Part shown: piece after piece, positions 15,726-24,325 of the stretch
Layout: the number at the start of each line of letters is the position of its first letter
Position numbering within the stretch: the first letter of the stretch is position 1
Assembly: GCA_020024515.1 (NCBI GenBank)
Contig: JAHHTR010000012.1
Location: 1-32,360 of the forward strand
Source: Angelakisella sp.
GTDB lineage: Bacteria; Bacillota; Clostridia; Oscillospirales; Ruminococcaceae
Direction of reading: 5' to 3'
DNA length: 32,360 nucleotides
The notes under the pieces: generated by a model
Told to the model about the DNA's origin: nothing
What the model saw: the letters and a program-made list of their open reading frames with translations, nothing else
The model's database searches: none
Program-made: the position numbers and the translations under genes

Positions 15726-16856
15726 TTAAGCGATTGAAGTAACTTTAACGATTTCTGTTGGAACTTTTGTGCAATCATTATCATATAGTTCATTGCTTAC
15801 ATTTACAGTACCATCAATAAAACCTTTGTAGATAGCATCATATTTCTCTTGGTTAAATGTTGTGAATTTTGATGTTGCCATTGGTAGTTCAATACCATCA
15901 ACTTTTGCATCAAGAATTACAGATTTACCACCTTGGAATGAACCTTTGTAGAATTCACCAATAGCATCGTAAACTGATTTGCTAAGGTTTTTCATAGCTG
16001 ATGTCATAACAGTAGATGATTCACTTGATTGGTCAACGTCAACACCGATAACTTTTTTACCAGCTGTTTCAGCAGCTTTCATTACTGAGTTACCAACTGC
16101 ACCACCGCAAGCAAAGATAACTTCTGTACCATCTTTGTACCAGCTGGCAGCTTTTGATTGTGTTTCAGGAGTAGCGTCAAAGTTACCTGTGTATGTATAC
16201 TTAACTTCTACTTCACCTTTTTTAAGACCTAGTTCTTTAGCTGCGTAGTCAACACCTTGGATAAATCCGTGACCGAAACGAACAACAGCAGGAACAGCCA
16301 GACCACCCATGAAGCCTAGTTTTTTGTGACCATCAATAACAGCAGCATAACCAGCTAGGAAACCGGCTTGTTCTTCTGCGTAGAAGATACTTAGTGTGTT
16401 GTCAGCAATAACAGGTGTAAAGTCATCTGTTTTGTGTGGTGCGCCGTCAAGGATAATGAATTTTACATCTGGGTATTTTGTTTGAGCTTCATAAATTGGA
16501 ATTTCGAACAAAAATCCCGGTGTAACTATAAGTTTTGCTCCACCTTTTACAGCTAGATCGATAGCTTGTAGGCAAGCTGTGTCAGATTTCTCTGTTGGTT
16601 TGTAGTATTTGTGAGTAATGTTATTTTCTTTAGCGTATTTCTCTAGACCTTCCCAAGAACCTTGGTTAAATGATTTATCATCAATTGTACCAACGTCTGT
16701 GATAAGTGCTAGCTCAAAGCCTCCGTCTTTGTTTGTTGAAGGTGTTGATGTTGAGCCAGAGTTGTCAGGTGTTGTAGTTGTATCGGTTTTACCACCACAA
16801 GCAGCCATGCTTACTACCATTATTGCTGATAGTAGGATCGCCATAAGTTTTTTCAT
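15726..16856 (-). CDS. nupN: BMP-family nucleoside-binding lipoprotein (ABC transporter)
   Basis: The 376-aa substrate-binding protein has a lipoprotein signal (MKKLMAILLSAIMVVSMAAC, lipidated C20), a Ser/Thr/Gly-rich linker to about residue 45, and the BMP/PnrA fold opening LALITDVGTIDDKSFNQG. Further family motifs are VTPGFLFE, GGLAVPAVVRFGHGF and VDVDQSS. PnrA-type proteins bind purine and pyrimidine nucleosides. It is the last gene of the operon, 15 bp after deoC and far from its ATPase and permeases; the split order is unusual, but the composition is complete. GGAGG precedes the ATG. Confidence 0.93.
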   Translation of the reverse strand: MKKLMAILLSAIMVVSMAACGGKTDTTTTPDNSGSTSTPSTNKDGGFELALITDVGTIDDKSFNQGSWEGLEKYAKENNITHKYYKPTEKSDTACLQAIDLAVKGGAKLIVTPGFLFEIPIYEAQTKYPDVKFIILDGAPHKTDDFTPVIADNTLSIFYAEEQAGFLAGYAAVIDGHKKLGFMGGLAVPAVVRFGHGFIQGVDYAAKELGLKKGEVEVKYTYTGNFDATPETQSKAASWYKDGTEVIFACGGAVGNSVMKAAETAGKKVIGVDVDQSSESSTVMTSAMKNLSKSVYDAIGEFYKGSFQGGKSVILDAKVDGIELPMATSKFTTFNQEKYDAIYKGFIDGTVNVSNELYDNDCTKVPTEIVKVTSIA

Positions 16857-16871
16857 TTTTAAGTTTCCTCC

Positions 16872-17540
16872 TTAGTACTCGTTTGTTTGTTTGCCTTTTA
16901 TTAACTTAATTGCAGAGCTTGTACCAATTCTTTCACAGTTACCTTCTGTAATAAAGTGTTCCATATCCTCAACACTCTTTACTCCGCCTGCTGCTTTAAT
17001 TTTTACATTCTCTCCAATATAGTTTTTGAAAAGTTTTACGTCTGCCATTGTTGCACCGTCTGTGCCAAAGCCGGTAGATGTTTTGATATAGTCAGCCTTT
17101 GCGTTTGTAACAGCGTGACACATTGCTATTTTTTCTTCTTCTGTTAGGTAACAGGTTTCAATAATAACTTTTAGAATATTATCTCCTGTTGCCTCTTTAA
17201 GTGCTTTGATTTCGTCTTCAACAGCTTTATAATCGCCGTTTTTAACATCACTGATGTTTACAACCATATCGATTTCTGTAGCACCGTCAGCAATAGCTTT
17301 TTTTACCTCGGCAACTTTTGCCTCTGTTACACTGTATCCCAGTGGAAACCCTACAACTGTACATATAGTTATTTTATCACCGTATGTATCGTGTACTCTT
17401 TTTACATAGCAAGGTGGAATACAAACACTTGCTGTATTGTATTCTATTGCTTCATCACAAAGCTTTTTAATATCTTCCCATACTGCAAATGCTTTTAGTT
17501 GTGTATGGTCAACGTGGCTTAGTATTTCTCTTTCAGTCAT
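16872..17540 (-). CDS. deoC: deoxyribose-phosphate aldolase
   Basis: DeoC cleaves 2-deoxyribose 5-phosphate into glyceraldehyde 3-phosphate and acetaldehyde, feeding deoxynucleoside carbon into glycolysis. The 222-aa TIM-barrel keeps D91 (EIDMVVN), the Schiff-base lysine K153 in YIKTSTGFG, and K182 in KIKAAGGV. The start is the ATG at 17540 after AAAGGAG; the open frame extends 10 codons upstream without support. It sits 56 bp after pdp and 15 bp before the lipoprotein. No deoB (phosphopentomutase), needed to feed it from deoxyribose 1-phosphate, is seen in the window. Confidence 0.96.
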   Translation of the reverse strand: MTEREILSHVDHTQLKAFAVWEDIKKLCDEAIEYNTASVCIPPCYVKRVHDTYGDKITICTVVGFPLGYSVTEAKVAEVKKAIADGATEIDMVVNISDVKNGDYKAVEDEIKALKEATGDNILKVIIETCYLTEEEKIAMCHAVTNAKADYIKTSTGFGTDGATMADVKLFKNYIGENVKIKAAGGVKSVEDMEHFITEGNCERIGTSSAIKLIKGKQTNEY

Positions 17541-17596
17541 TATTATACTCCTTTTATTCCAAATATGCAAATTTAATTTTTAATTTTTAAAAATTC

Positions 17597-18919
17597 TTAA
17601 AATTTTTCTACACAGTCTTTTGTAACTCTTGCGAAAATCAAAGGTTGTTCATCTGGCTTCTCATCCGAAATTGTCAAAGAATTCATATATTTTGCTTTTG
17701 CTGCTGCAAATAGTTCTTCTTTTGAAGTATACATAGTAGCGATTGTGTCGTCTTCGTTTATGTAGTCACCAACTTTTTTGTGTAGAATAATACCTGCTGA
17801 AAAATCTATTTCGCTGTCTTTTGTCTCTCTGCCTGCACCGAGCATAGATGACGCTATACCGCACATCTCTGTATCCATAGCTTTGATATAACCTGTCTTT
17901 TCAGCTTTGATATCTAGGCTGTATGGTGCTTTTGCAAAGTTTTCTGTATCTTTAATAACAGAGCTGTCACCGCCTTGTGCTTCAACCATTGCAATAAGCC
18001 TTTCAAGAGCTTTGCCGTTTGCAATAACTTCTTTTACCATTTCTTTACATTTTTCTATATCGCCTTTGCCGGCAAGATATAGCATATTTGCAGCAAGATT
18101 TAGGCAAACTTCTGTTAAATCGCCAGGACCTTCACCTTGCAGTGTTTTAACAGCTTCTATAACTTCTAGGCTGTTACCGATATTGTGTCCCAATGGAATG
18201 TCCATATCTGTTATAAGTGCAACCGTCTTTTTGCCTGCGTTTTCTCCAATTGCAACCATTTTTTGTGCAAGTTTTGTTGCATCATCAAGTGTTTTCATAA
18301 ATGCACCGCTGCCTGTCTTTATATCAAGCAAAATGCAGTCGTTTCCGGCAGCAAGTTTTTTGCTCATTATAGATACGGCAATTAGCGGAATACTGTCAAC
18401 TGTTGCGGTAACATCACGCAAAGCATATAGTTTTTTGTCTGCCGGTGCAAGGTTACCGGATTGTCCGATTACGCTTAGACCTGTTGTATTTACTACTCTA
18501 AAAAATTCTTCTTGTGAAAGTGAAGTTTTCATATTTGGTATAGATTCCATTTTGTCAACTGTACCACCTGTATGACCCAGACCACGACCACTCATTTTTG
18601 CAACTTTTACACCGCAAGCAGCAACTATTGGGGCAATAATCAAAGTTGTTTTGTCACCAACACCACCTGTTGAATGTTTGTCAACTTTTATACCCTCAAT
18701 GCCTGATAAGTCAACCATATCGCCACTGTGAGCAACTGCCATTGTCATTGTAAGGGTTTCGGCATCTGTCATTCCGTTAAAGTATATAGCCATTAGCATA
18801 GCTGACATTTGATAATCGGGAATACTGCCATCAACATAGCCTTCAATCATAAATTTGATTTCGGCTTCACTAAGTTCTCCACCATTTCTTTTTTTAGTGA
18901 TTAAATCGTACATTCTCAT
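17597..18919 (-). CDS. pdp: pyrimidine-nucleoside phosphorylase
   Basis: This 440-aa class II nucleoside phosphorylase splits uridine, thymidine and deoxyuridine with phosphate. Diagnostic segments are LITKKRNGGELS, the glycine-rich phosphate site KVDKHSTGGVGDKTTL (about 79-94), and the KMSGRGLGHTGGTVDK signature. The length fits Firmicute Pdp. GAGG lies about 10 bases before the ATG. It starts 146 bp after the second permease gene; that spacer contains two stem-loops but no evident terminator. Confidence 0.95.
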   Translation of the reverse strand: MRMYDLITKKRNGGELSEAEIKFMIEGYVDGSIPDYQMSAMLMAIYFNGMTDAETLTMTMAVAHSGDMVDLSGIEGIKVDKHSTGGVGDKTTLIIAPIVAACGVKVAKMSGRGLGHTGGTVDKMESIPNMKTSLSQEEFFRVVNTTGLSVIGQSGNLAPADKKLYALRDVTATVDSIPLIAVSIMSKKLAAGNDCILLDIKTGSGAFMKTLDDATKLAQKMVAIGENAGKKTVALITDMDIPLGHNIGNSLEVIEAVKTLQGEGPGDLTEVCLNLAANMLYLAGKGDIEKCKEMVKEVIANGKALERLIAMVEAQGGDSSVIKDTENFAKAPYSLDIKAEKTGYIKAMDTEMCGIASSMLGAGRETKDSEIDFSAGIILHKKVGDYINEDDTIATMYTSKEELFAAAKAKYMNSLTISDEKPDEQPLIFARVTKDCVEKF

Positions 18920-18967
18920 AAATTTATGCCTCTTTTCTCCACTCTGATTTCTTATATGTTTGTTTCG

Positions 18968-19001
18968 CTTATACCATGGAGAGTGATAGAGACGGTATAA
19001 G
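18968..19001 (-). promoter_or_regulatory. intercistronic stem-loop upstream of pdp (I)
   Basis: CTTATACC (18968-18975) pairs with GGTATAAG (18994-19001) around an 18-base loop. No T-run follows on either strand, so it is not a standard terminator. It lies in the pdp leader, about 50 bases before the start. Confidence 0.5.
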
Positions 19002-19015
19002 GATAATATTTTTTT

Positions 19016-19052
19016 ATCTGCATAAAATATACTTATTACACTTTATGCAGAT
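19016..19052 (-). promoter_or_regulatory. intercistronic stem-loop upstream of pdp (II)
   Basis: A perfect 11-bp stem ATCTGCATAAA (19016-19026) with 19042-19052 and a 15-base loop, 13 bases after the permease stop. On the minus strand it is followed by A-rich, not T-rich, sequence, arguing for an mRNA 3'-end stabiliser or processing site rather than termination. Confidence 0.55.
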
Positions 19053-19065
19053 ATTAATTTTAATA

Positions 19066-20031
19066 TTAACGGCTACCCTTATCATAAGGAATACCTTCGG
19101 CACGTGGTGCTTGTGAAGATTTTGAGAAGAAAGCAAGAATTATCATTGTTGCTATATATGGTATCATTTTGTAAACACCGTTTGGTATTGGCAAATCTTG
19201 AAGTACAGGAATACCTGAGTAAGAACTTGCTATTGTTTGCATTATACCAAAGAAAAATGCGGCTTTGATAATACCTGCGGAACGCCATTGACCGAAGATT
19301 AGAACAGCAAGAGCTAGGAAACCGTAACCTGATACTGTACCGTTAAAGTTTACAGATGTTGGTACAATGAATACCAAACCACCGATACCGGCAAGTACAC
19401 CTGATATAAATACACCGCTGTATCTTATCTTGTAAACATTAACACCAACGGTATCGGCTGCTTGTGGGTGTTCGCCGCAGGCACGTAGACGTAGTCCGAA
19501 ACGTGTCTTTGAAATTACAAATGCACCTATAATAAATATAATAATACCTATATATGTTGTAATATATGTGTTTTTGAAGAATAAATCGCCGATTACTGGG
19601 ATACTGCCCAAAACAGGTACGCTGTCAATATGGAAAGTATCTGTAAACTGTACTTGTTGTGAATGGTTTGGTGTAAGCATTCTTGCAATATATATTGCAA
19701 ATGGAGCAGCGAACATATTTAGCGCTGTACCGCTTATTGTTTGGTCAGCTCTCAGTTTTATTGCCGCAAATGCGTGTAGCAAGGAGAATATACCACCGCT
19801 AAGTCCCGCAATAAGTATAGCTACCAATAACAAAAGTTGTCCGTCCATAATGCCTTTTGTTTGCATAATGTTTATGAACATTATACTTGTAAAAGCACCA
19901 ATAACCATTATACCTTCAAGAGCGATATTGATAATACCACTTCTTTCAGAGTACATTGCACCTATTGCAACTATCAAAAGAGGAATGGCACAAAACATTG
20001 TTTGTTGAACTAAAAAATATAAAGTACTCAT
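19066..20031 (-). CDS. nupQ: nucleoside ABC transporter permease (NupQ-like)
   Basis: The 321-aa permease of the branched-chain/monosaccharide class has about eight to nine hydrophobic segments. It begins TLYFLVQQTMFCAIPLLIVA and carries the family patterns SERSGIINIALEGIM and SKTRFGLRLRACGEHPQAAD, the cytoplasmic loop that contacts the ATPase. Its ATG overlaps the stop of the other permease by four bases (ATGA), so the two are translationally coupled. It forms the membrane channel with NupP for nucleosides delivered by the lipoprotein encoded further down. Confidence 0.92.
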   Translation of the reverse strand: MSTLYFLVQQTMFCAIPLLIVAIGAMYSERSGIINIALEGIMVIGAFTSIMFINIMQTKGIMDGQLLLLVAILIAGLSGGIFSLLHAFAAIKLRADQTISGTALNMFAAPFAIYIARMLTPNHSQQVQFTDTFHIDSVPVLGSIPVIGDLFFKNTYITTYIGIIIFIIGAFVISKTRFGLRLRACGEHPQAADTVGVNVYKIRYSGVFISGVLAGIGGLVFIVPTSVNFNGTVSGYGFLALAVLIFGQWRSAGIIKAAFFFGIMQTIASSYSGIPVLQDLPIPNGVYKMIPYIATMIILAFFSKSSQAPRAEGIPYDKGSR

Positions 20032-21155
20032 TTTGCTCCCTCCTCATTAGTTTTTGTTGATACTGATTGCTGTTGTTCCATTTTTGCTGCTTTTCTCTTT
20101 TTCATATTTGTCAGAAGTCCTTTAACAAGCAGTGCAAAAGCACCAAAATAGATGATTGATGCAATAATCATTTGTATTACTTCCGGAACAAAGCCAAATA
20201 ATTGTAGGTATAGACCACCGTTTGTGATGTGTGCTATAAAGATACCAGCAAAGAAAATACCTATTGGGTTTGATATGCCAAGAAGTGCAACAGAGATACC
20301 GTCAAAGCCTTGTTGAGCGATAATATCAAGTACTTGCATATATCTGCCTGTACCTGATAGATAGTATAGCGCGCCACCAATACCTGCAAGGCCGCCTGCA
20401 ATTACCATTGATAGGATTATACTTCTGTTTTCGTTGATACCTGCATATTTACTTGCGTTTTTATTCATACCGCAAGCTTTAAGTTCATAACCAAATGTGG
20501 TTTTTTCTATTATGATATACATAATTATTACAAATATAAGAGCAATAAGTATACCTGAGTTTATATTTGCACCAGGGACAAGTTTATCAAGTCCCATTTT
20601 TGGTAAGTTTGCTGTCTGTGCAACAGGTTTTGATTGGTTACGTAGTGAATCGTAAACACCCGCACTTTTAATAAGCATATTTACAAGGTGCATACCTATG
20701 TAGTTCATAAGTATAGAAGAAATAACCTCGTTTACGTTTGCCACAGCTTTTAAAAATCCTGGTACAAGTCCCCATAGTGCGCCGGCAAGACATGCGAATA
20801 TTATAGCTACCAAGCAGTGCAATCCAAATGGTAAAAATGTCCATTTAACACCAATATATATAGCCACAAACGCGCCTACTGTGAATTGTCCCGCTGCACC
20901 GATATTAAATAGACCGGTTTTGAAGGCAAATCCAACAGAAAGACCTGTCATAATAATAGGTGTAGCATAGTTTAAAATTAAACCGATATTATCTATACCG
21001 TAATTTATACCACCGCCAAGTATTGCCATAAAACCGCTGAATGCTTCTTTTGGATTGGTAACAAGAAGTACTATAAGACCAAATAAAAGACCTCCAACAA
21101 TAGCAAGAACCGATGATAATATATTACCCAGAGCTTTATTTTGTTTATTTTTCAT
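20028..21155 (-). CDS. nupP: nucleoside ABC transporter permease (NupP-like)
   Basis: The 375-aa permease has about nine to ten membrane segments. Family motifs are the TGLSVGFAFKTGLFNIGAAG stretch, the ATPase-contact loop TTFGYELKACGMNKNASKYA, and GISVALLGISNPIGI. It overlaps the end of the ATPase gene by 11 bp and the start of the second permease by 4 bp, so all three are tightly coupled. The tail after the last helix is short, basic and Gln/Glu-rich. Confidence 0.92.
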   Translation of the reverse strand: MKNKQNKALGNILSSVLAIVGGLLFGLIVLLVTNPKEAFSGFMAILGGGINYGIDNIGLILNYATPIIMTGLSVGFAFKTGLFNIGAAGQFTVGAFVAIYIGVKWTFLPFGLHCLVAIIFACLAGALWGLVPGFLKAVANVNEVISSILMNYIGMHLVNMLIKSAGVYDSLRNQSKPVAQTANLPKMGLDKLVPGANINSGILIALIFVIIMYIIIEKTTFGYELKACGMNKNASKYAGINENRSIILSMVIAGGLAGIGGALYYLSGTGRYMQVLDIIAQQGFDGISVALLGISNPIGIFFAGIFIAHITNGGLYLQLFGFVPEVIQMIIASIIYFGAFALLVKGLLTNMKKRKAAKMEQQQSVSTKTNEEGAK

Positions 21156-22677
21156 CTGTTACACTCCTTTTTGTTCCGGCCATATATAGACCTAATTCTT
21201 GAACTGTGATATCTTTTGGATTTACGTCAGCAACTATTTCACCTTCGTACATAACAAGGATTCTGTCACTTACGTTCATTACTTCGTCAAGTTCCAATGA
21301 TACCAAAAGTACTGCCTTTCCGGCATCTCTTTGTGCAACAAGTTGTTTGTGGATATATTCAATAGCGCCAACGTCAAGACCACGTACAGGTTGAACAGCT
21401 ATTACAAGTTCCGGATTACGGTCAAGTTCACGTGCGATAATAGCTTTTTGTTGGTTACCGCCGGACATACCACGTGCGATACTTGTTTCACCCTGACTGC
21501 TACGAATATCAAATTGTTTTATAAGCTTTTGTGCATATTTTTTTACTGCATCAAATTTTATAAATCCATTTTTTTGGAATTCATCTTTGTAGTATGTTTG
21601 CAAAACCAAGTTTTCTTGCAAAGTATAGTCAAGTACAAGTCCGTGTTTGTGTCTGTCTTCCGGAATATGTGCCATACCGTCAAGGCAACGTTTACGGATA
21701 CTCTCTTTTGTTATATCTTTGCCGTTTAGTATAACTTGTCCTGATGTTATGTGTTCAAGTCCTGTTATACCGTATACAAGCTCGGATTGACCGTTACCGT
21801 CAATACCTGCAATACAAACTATTTCACCTTTTCTTACTTTGAAAGAAACATCATTTACTACATTTTTGCCTGTGTGTTTGGATTTCATTGTAAAGTTTTT
21901 AAGTTCAAGGGCGACATCACCAAGTTTTTGTTCACCTTTTTCAACAATAAAGTTTACTTTTCTGCCAACCATCATTTCAGACATTTCTTCTTTTGAAGTA
22001 GTTGCAACATCAACTGTACCTATATACTTACCTTTACGCAATACAGAACATCTGTCTGCAACTGCTTTGATTTCCTTTAGTTTGTGTGTAATAAAGATAA
22101 TAGATTTGCCCTCTGATACCAAAAGTTTCATTATCTTCATAAGTTCGTCTATTTCTTGTGGAGTCAGAACGGCTGTCGGTTCGTCAAATATAAGTATGTC
22201 GTTATCACAGTAAAGCATTTTTAATATTTCTACTCTCTGTTGCATACCAACTGTTATATCTGATATATATGCGTCAGGTTCTATTTTAAATTTGTACTTG
22301 TCGCTTAGTTCCATAATTTTTTTACGGGCATCGTCCATTTTAAGTACGCCGTTTTTTACTGTCTCACGACCAAGCACGATACTTTCAAGAACAGTAAAGT
22401 TATGTACAAGTTTAAAGTGTTGGTGAACCATTCCTATACCAAGTTCATTGGCATCATTTGGGTTATTGATTTTTACTTCTTTACCTTTTATGGAAATAGT
22501 GCCTTCTTCCGGTTGATAAAGTCCAAACAAAATACTCATAAGAGTAGATTTACCTGCACCGTTTTCACCTAAAAGTGCGTGTATTTCCCCTTTTCTTAGT
22601 TGCAGTGTAATATTATCGTTTGCTTTAAAGTCACCGAATTTTTTGGTGATATTTTTCATTTCTATAATATACTCCAC
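21145..22677 (-). CDS. nupO: nucleoside ABC transporter ATPase with two ABC domains (NupO-like)
   Basis: The 510-aa protein carries two ABC domains, as in RbsA/YufO. Domain 1 has Walker A GENGAGKST (37-45), a signature-like ITVGMQQR, Walker B ILIFDEPTAVLTP and the switch ITHK. Domain 2 has a Walker A lacking the lysine (GIDGNGQSE), a good signature RGMSGGNQQK and PVRGLD. The degenerate second Walker A is normal in this subfamily. The start is GTG at 22677, preceded by AAGGAGG at 7 bases. It lies 125 bp after cdd across a 15-bp perfect stem-loop. Confidence 0.94.
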   Translation of the reverse strand: MEYIIEMKNITKKFGDFKANDNITLQLRKGEIHALLGENGAGKSTLMSILFGLYQPEEGTISIKGKEVKINNPNDANELGIGMVHQHFKLVHNFTVLESIVLGRETVKNGVLKMDDARKKIMELSDKYKFKIEPDAYISDITVGMQQRVEILKMLYCDNDILIFDEPTAVLTPQEIDELMKIMKLLVSEGKSIIFITHKLKEIKAVADRCSVLRKGKYIGTVDVATTSKEEMSEMMVGRKVNFIVEKGEQKLGDVALELKNFTMKSKHTGKNVVNDVSFKVRKGEIVCIAGIDGNGQSELVYGITGLEHITSGQVILNGKDITKESIRKRCLDGMAHIPEDRHKHGLVLDYTLQENLVLQTYYKDEFQKNGFIKFDAVKKYAQKLIKQFDIRSSQGETSIARGMSGGNQQKAIIARELDRNPELVIAVQPVRGLDVGAIEYIHKQLVAQRDAGKAVLLVSLELDEVMNVSDRILVMYEGEIVADVNPKDITVQELGLYMAGTKRSVTDEK

Positions 22678-22755
22678 AAAACAACCTCCTTATTTATTAA
22701 ATCTAATATCAATGTGCAAATCTATTATACAACAAAAATAGTTTTTAGAATAGAT

Positions 22756-22793
22756 ATTGTATAGATAACTTGTATTTTAGTTATCTATACAAT
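22756..22793 (-). promoter_or_regulatory. perfect 15-bp inverted repeat between cdd and nupO
   Basis: ATTGTATAGATAACT (22756-22770) pairs perfectly with 22779-22793 around an 8-base loop, 10 bases after the cdd stop. On the minus strand no T-run follows directly; on the plus strand ATAATTTTTTTAG does, but no plus-strand gene leads into it. It may be an mRNA-stabilising or processing stem, or a partial terminator limiting transporter expression. Confidence 0.6.
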
Positions 22794-22802
22794 ATAATTT
22801 TT

Positions 22803-23234
22803 TTAGTTTAATTCTTTTGGTGTAAAAGTAAGTGGTAAAATTTCTCCAAGTGAAAAAACTTTGTAGTCATCGATAGAATTAGCAAGAATGATTTTAAATT
22901 CATTTATATCACAAAACTCTGCCATTACTTGTCTACATACTCCGCAAGGCGTACAGTAGTTATTTTTTTCTCTCTGCTGTCCTTTTTGGTTTCCTACAAT
23001 AGCTATTGCCGTAAAATCTTTTACACCTTCGGAAACAGCTTTGCAAAATGCTGTTCTTTCGGCACAGCTTGTAGGAGTAAATGCTGCATTTTCTATATTG
23101 CAACCCGTGTAAATATTACCGTTTTTTGAAAGAAGTGCTGCACCCACACAAAAATTTGAATATGGACTGTATGAAAACTTTTGTGCCTCAAAAGCTTTAT
23201 TTATAAGCTCTATTTCAAGTTCTTTTTCATTCAT
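22803..23234 (-). CDS. cdd: cytidine deaminase
   Basis: The 143-aa homotetrameric-type deaminase converts cytidine and deoxycytidine to uridine and deoxyuridine, preparing them for Pdp. It has SYSPYSNFCVGAALL (21-35), the zinc/catalytic motif TSCAERTAF (C57, E59) and PCGVC (C97 and C100 as zinc ligands). The length is slightly above the usual 130-136 aa because of a polar segment QKGQQREKNN (83-92). It starts 31 bp after deoD in the same operon, with a moderate ribosome site. Confidence 0.96.
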   Translation of the reverse strand: MNEKELEIELINKAFEAQKFSYSPYSNFCVGAALLSKNGNIYTGCNIENAAFTPTSCAERTAFCKAVSEGVKDFTAIAIVGNQKGQQREKNNYCTPCGVCRQVMAEFCDINEFKIILANSIDDYKVFSLGEILPLTFTPKELN

Positions 23235-23265
23235 TGTTTCACCTGCTTTTTTTAGAAATTTTTAC

Positions 23266-23988
23266 TTAGTCAGCCATTTCAACTGCTATGTTAAGAGCAA
23301 GTTCCATCATTTTGTGGAAGCTTGTTTGTCTTTCTTCGGCTGTTGTTGCTTCACCTGTAATTATGTTATCGGAAATTGTGCAAATTGCAAGTGCGTTTTT
23401 GCCTGAACGAGCAGCATTCATATATAGTGCGGCAGCTTCCATTTCTACTGCAAGCACACCCATTTTTCCCCATTTTGTAGTACCCATACTGTCATCATAG
23501 AATGTATCAGATGAAAGGATATTGCCTACTCTGTAATTAACATCACCCATTCTCTCGGCAATTTCAACAGCTTTGCGAAGTAGTTTGTATGATGCTATTG
23601 GTGCGTATGTTCCCGGTAGTTCGTATTGTGATGCAAAGTTACTGTTTGTACAAGCACCCATTCCCATAATTACGTCACGTATTTTTAAATCTTCAACAAT
23701 AGCGCCGGCTGTACCTATTCTGATGATATTATCAACGTCATATCCGTTAAATAGTTCGTAAGAATAAATACCTATTGAAGGCATACCCATACCACTTGCC
23801 ATTACTGAAACTTTTTTGCCTTTGTAAGTACCTGTAAAGCCATTGATACCTCTTACAGAGTTTACAAGTACAGGATTTTCAAGATATTTTTCTGCAATAA
23901 ATTTTGCACGAAGTGGATCACCGGGCATAAGTACTGTTTTTGCAAAATCGCCTTTTTGTGCTGTTATATGTGGTGTTGGTGTATTCAT
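23266..23988 (-). CDS. deoD: DeoD-type purine-nucleoside phosphorylase
   Basis: The 240-aa hexameric-type phosphorylase splits inosine, guanosine, adenosine and deoxy forms to base and (deoxy)ribose 1-phosphate. It has the N-terminal TPHITAQKGDFAKTVLMPGD, the RIGTAGAI phosphate/ribose site, VEMEAAALY and the catalytic Asp in TISDNI. It is the first gene of the operon, preceded by AAGGGGAAA and, about 80 bases upstream, by the operator-covered promoter. Confidence 0.96.
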   Translation of the reverse strand: MNTPTPHITAQKGDFAKTVLMPGDPLRAKFIAEKYLENPVLVNSVRGINGFTGTYKGKKVSVMASGMGMPSIGIYSYELFNGYDVDNIIRIGTAGAIVEDLKIRDVIMGMGACTNSNFASQYELPGTYAPIASYKLLRKAVEIAERMGDVNYRVGNILSSDTFYDDSMGTTKWGKMGVLAVEMEAAALYMNAARSGKNALAICTISDNIITGEATTAEERQTSFHKMMELALNIAVEMAD

Positions 23989-24023
23989 ATTTTATTTCCC
24001 CTTTTTTATAAAAATATTGCTCA

Positions 24024-24044
24024 TATTAGATGTGTTATCTAATA
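24024..24044 (-). promoter_or_regulatory. 5' leader stem-loop of the deoD operon
   Basis: TATTAGAT (24024-24031) pairs perfectly with ATCTAATA (24037-24044) around GTGTT, within the expected transcript and about 35 bases before the deoD start. It may protect the 5' end of the mRNA. Confidence 0.5.
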
Positions 24045-24061
24045 AAAGTATTAAATAATCA

Positions 24062-24078
24062 ATATGTTACAAACATAT
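24062..24078. promoter_or_regulatory. short palindrome over the deoD transcription start
   Basis: ATATGTT-ACA-AACATAT, 7-bp arms with a 3-base centre. It shares the TGTT/AACA half-sites with the longer sites but with a shorter centre. It overlaps the deoD -10 by two bases and the predicted +1. Confidence 0.5.
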
Positions 24079-24105
24079 ATTATCACCTAAATGTTGTTAC
24101 GTCAA
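24077..24105 (-). promoter_or_regulatory. sigma-A promoter of the deoD operon
   Basis: On the minus strand TTGACG (24105-24100), 17-bp spacer, TAATAT (24082-24077). The -35 lies inside one palindrome and the start site inside another. Confidence 0.68.
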
Positions 24106-24107
24106 CA
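24092..24107. promoter_or_regulatory. DeoR-type operator O1
   Basis: TGTTGTTACGTCAACA, 16 bp, form TGTT-N8-AACA, with ATGTTG/CAACAT arms. It covers the deoD -35. Confidence 0.58.
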
Positions 24108-24112
24108 TAAAA

Positions 24113-24128
24113 TGTTACTTATCAAACA
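24113..24128. promoter_or_regulatory. DeoR-type operator O2
   Basis: TGTTACTTATCAAACA, 16 bp, with AAAATGTT/AACATTTT arms (24109-24132). Its centre is 21 bp, two helical turns, from O1, just upstream of the deoD -35. Outer positions match the E. coli deo operator TGTTAGAATTCTAACA as I recall it. Confidence 0.58.
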
Positions 24129-24194
24129 TTTTTGTAAATATCATTAAATTGCAACTCTTTGTTTTGTTAAAAATCACTGTTTTTATTTTTTTAC

Positions 24195-24224
24195 TTTACA
24201 TTTACAATATTAAAATGTTATACT
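24195..24224 (+). promoter_or_regulatory. possible distal promoter of deoR
   Basis: TTTACA (24195-24200), 18-bp spacer, TATACT (24219-24224), giving a leader of about 155 bases. The -10 lies within operator O3, which would allow autoregulation. Confidence 0.42.
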
Positions 24225-24231
24225 ATGAACA
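24216..24231. promoter_or_regulatory. DeoR-type operator O3
   Basis: TGTTATACTATGAACA, 16 bp, same TGTT-N8-AACA form, 103 bp centre-to-centre from O2 and overlapping the distal deoR promoter. The distance would permit repressor looping. Confidence 0.5.
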
Positions 24232-24325
24232 TATTAACAATTAGTTATCAAAATAAATGTTTAAAAATGCTAAATTATGTTTATTTTATAACTTATTTTC
24301 GAAATTAGTGAAAAATTATGTTATT

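Noticed and set aside
17907..18575. 222-codon plus-strand open frame opposite pdp
   Set aside because: Antisense to conserved Pdp residues, compositionally odd, with no start signal.
21790..21850. Degenerate second Walker A in NupO as a loss of function
   Set aside because: Lack of the lysine in the second ABC domain is usual in this two-domain sugar/nucleoside ATPase subfamily.
22756..22793. Cdd/nupO inverted repeat as an insertion-sequence end or att site
   Set aside because: It is a single compact hairpin with no transposase, target duplication or partner copy nearby.
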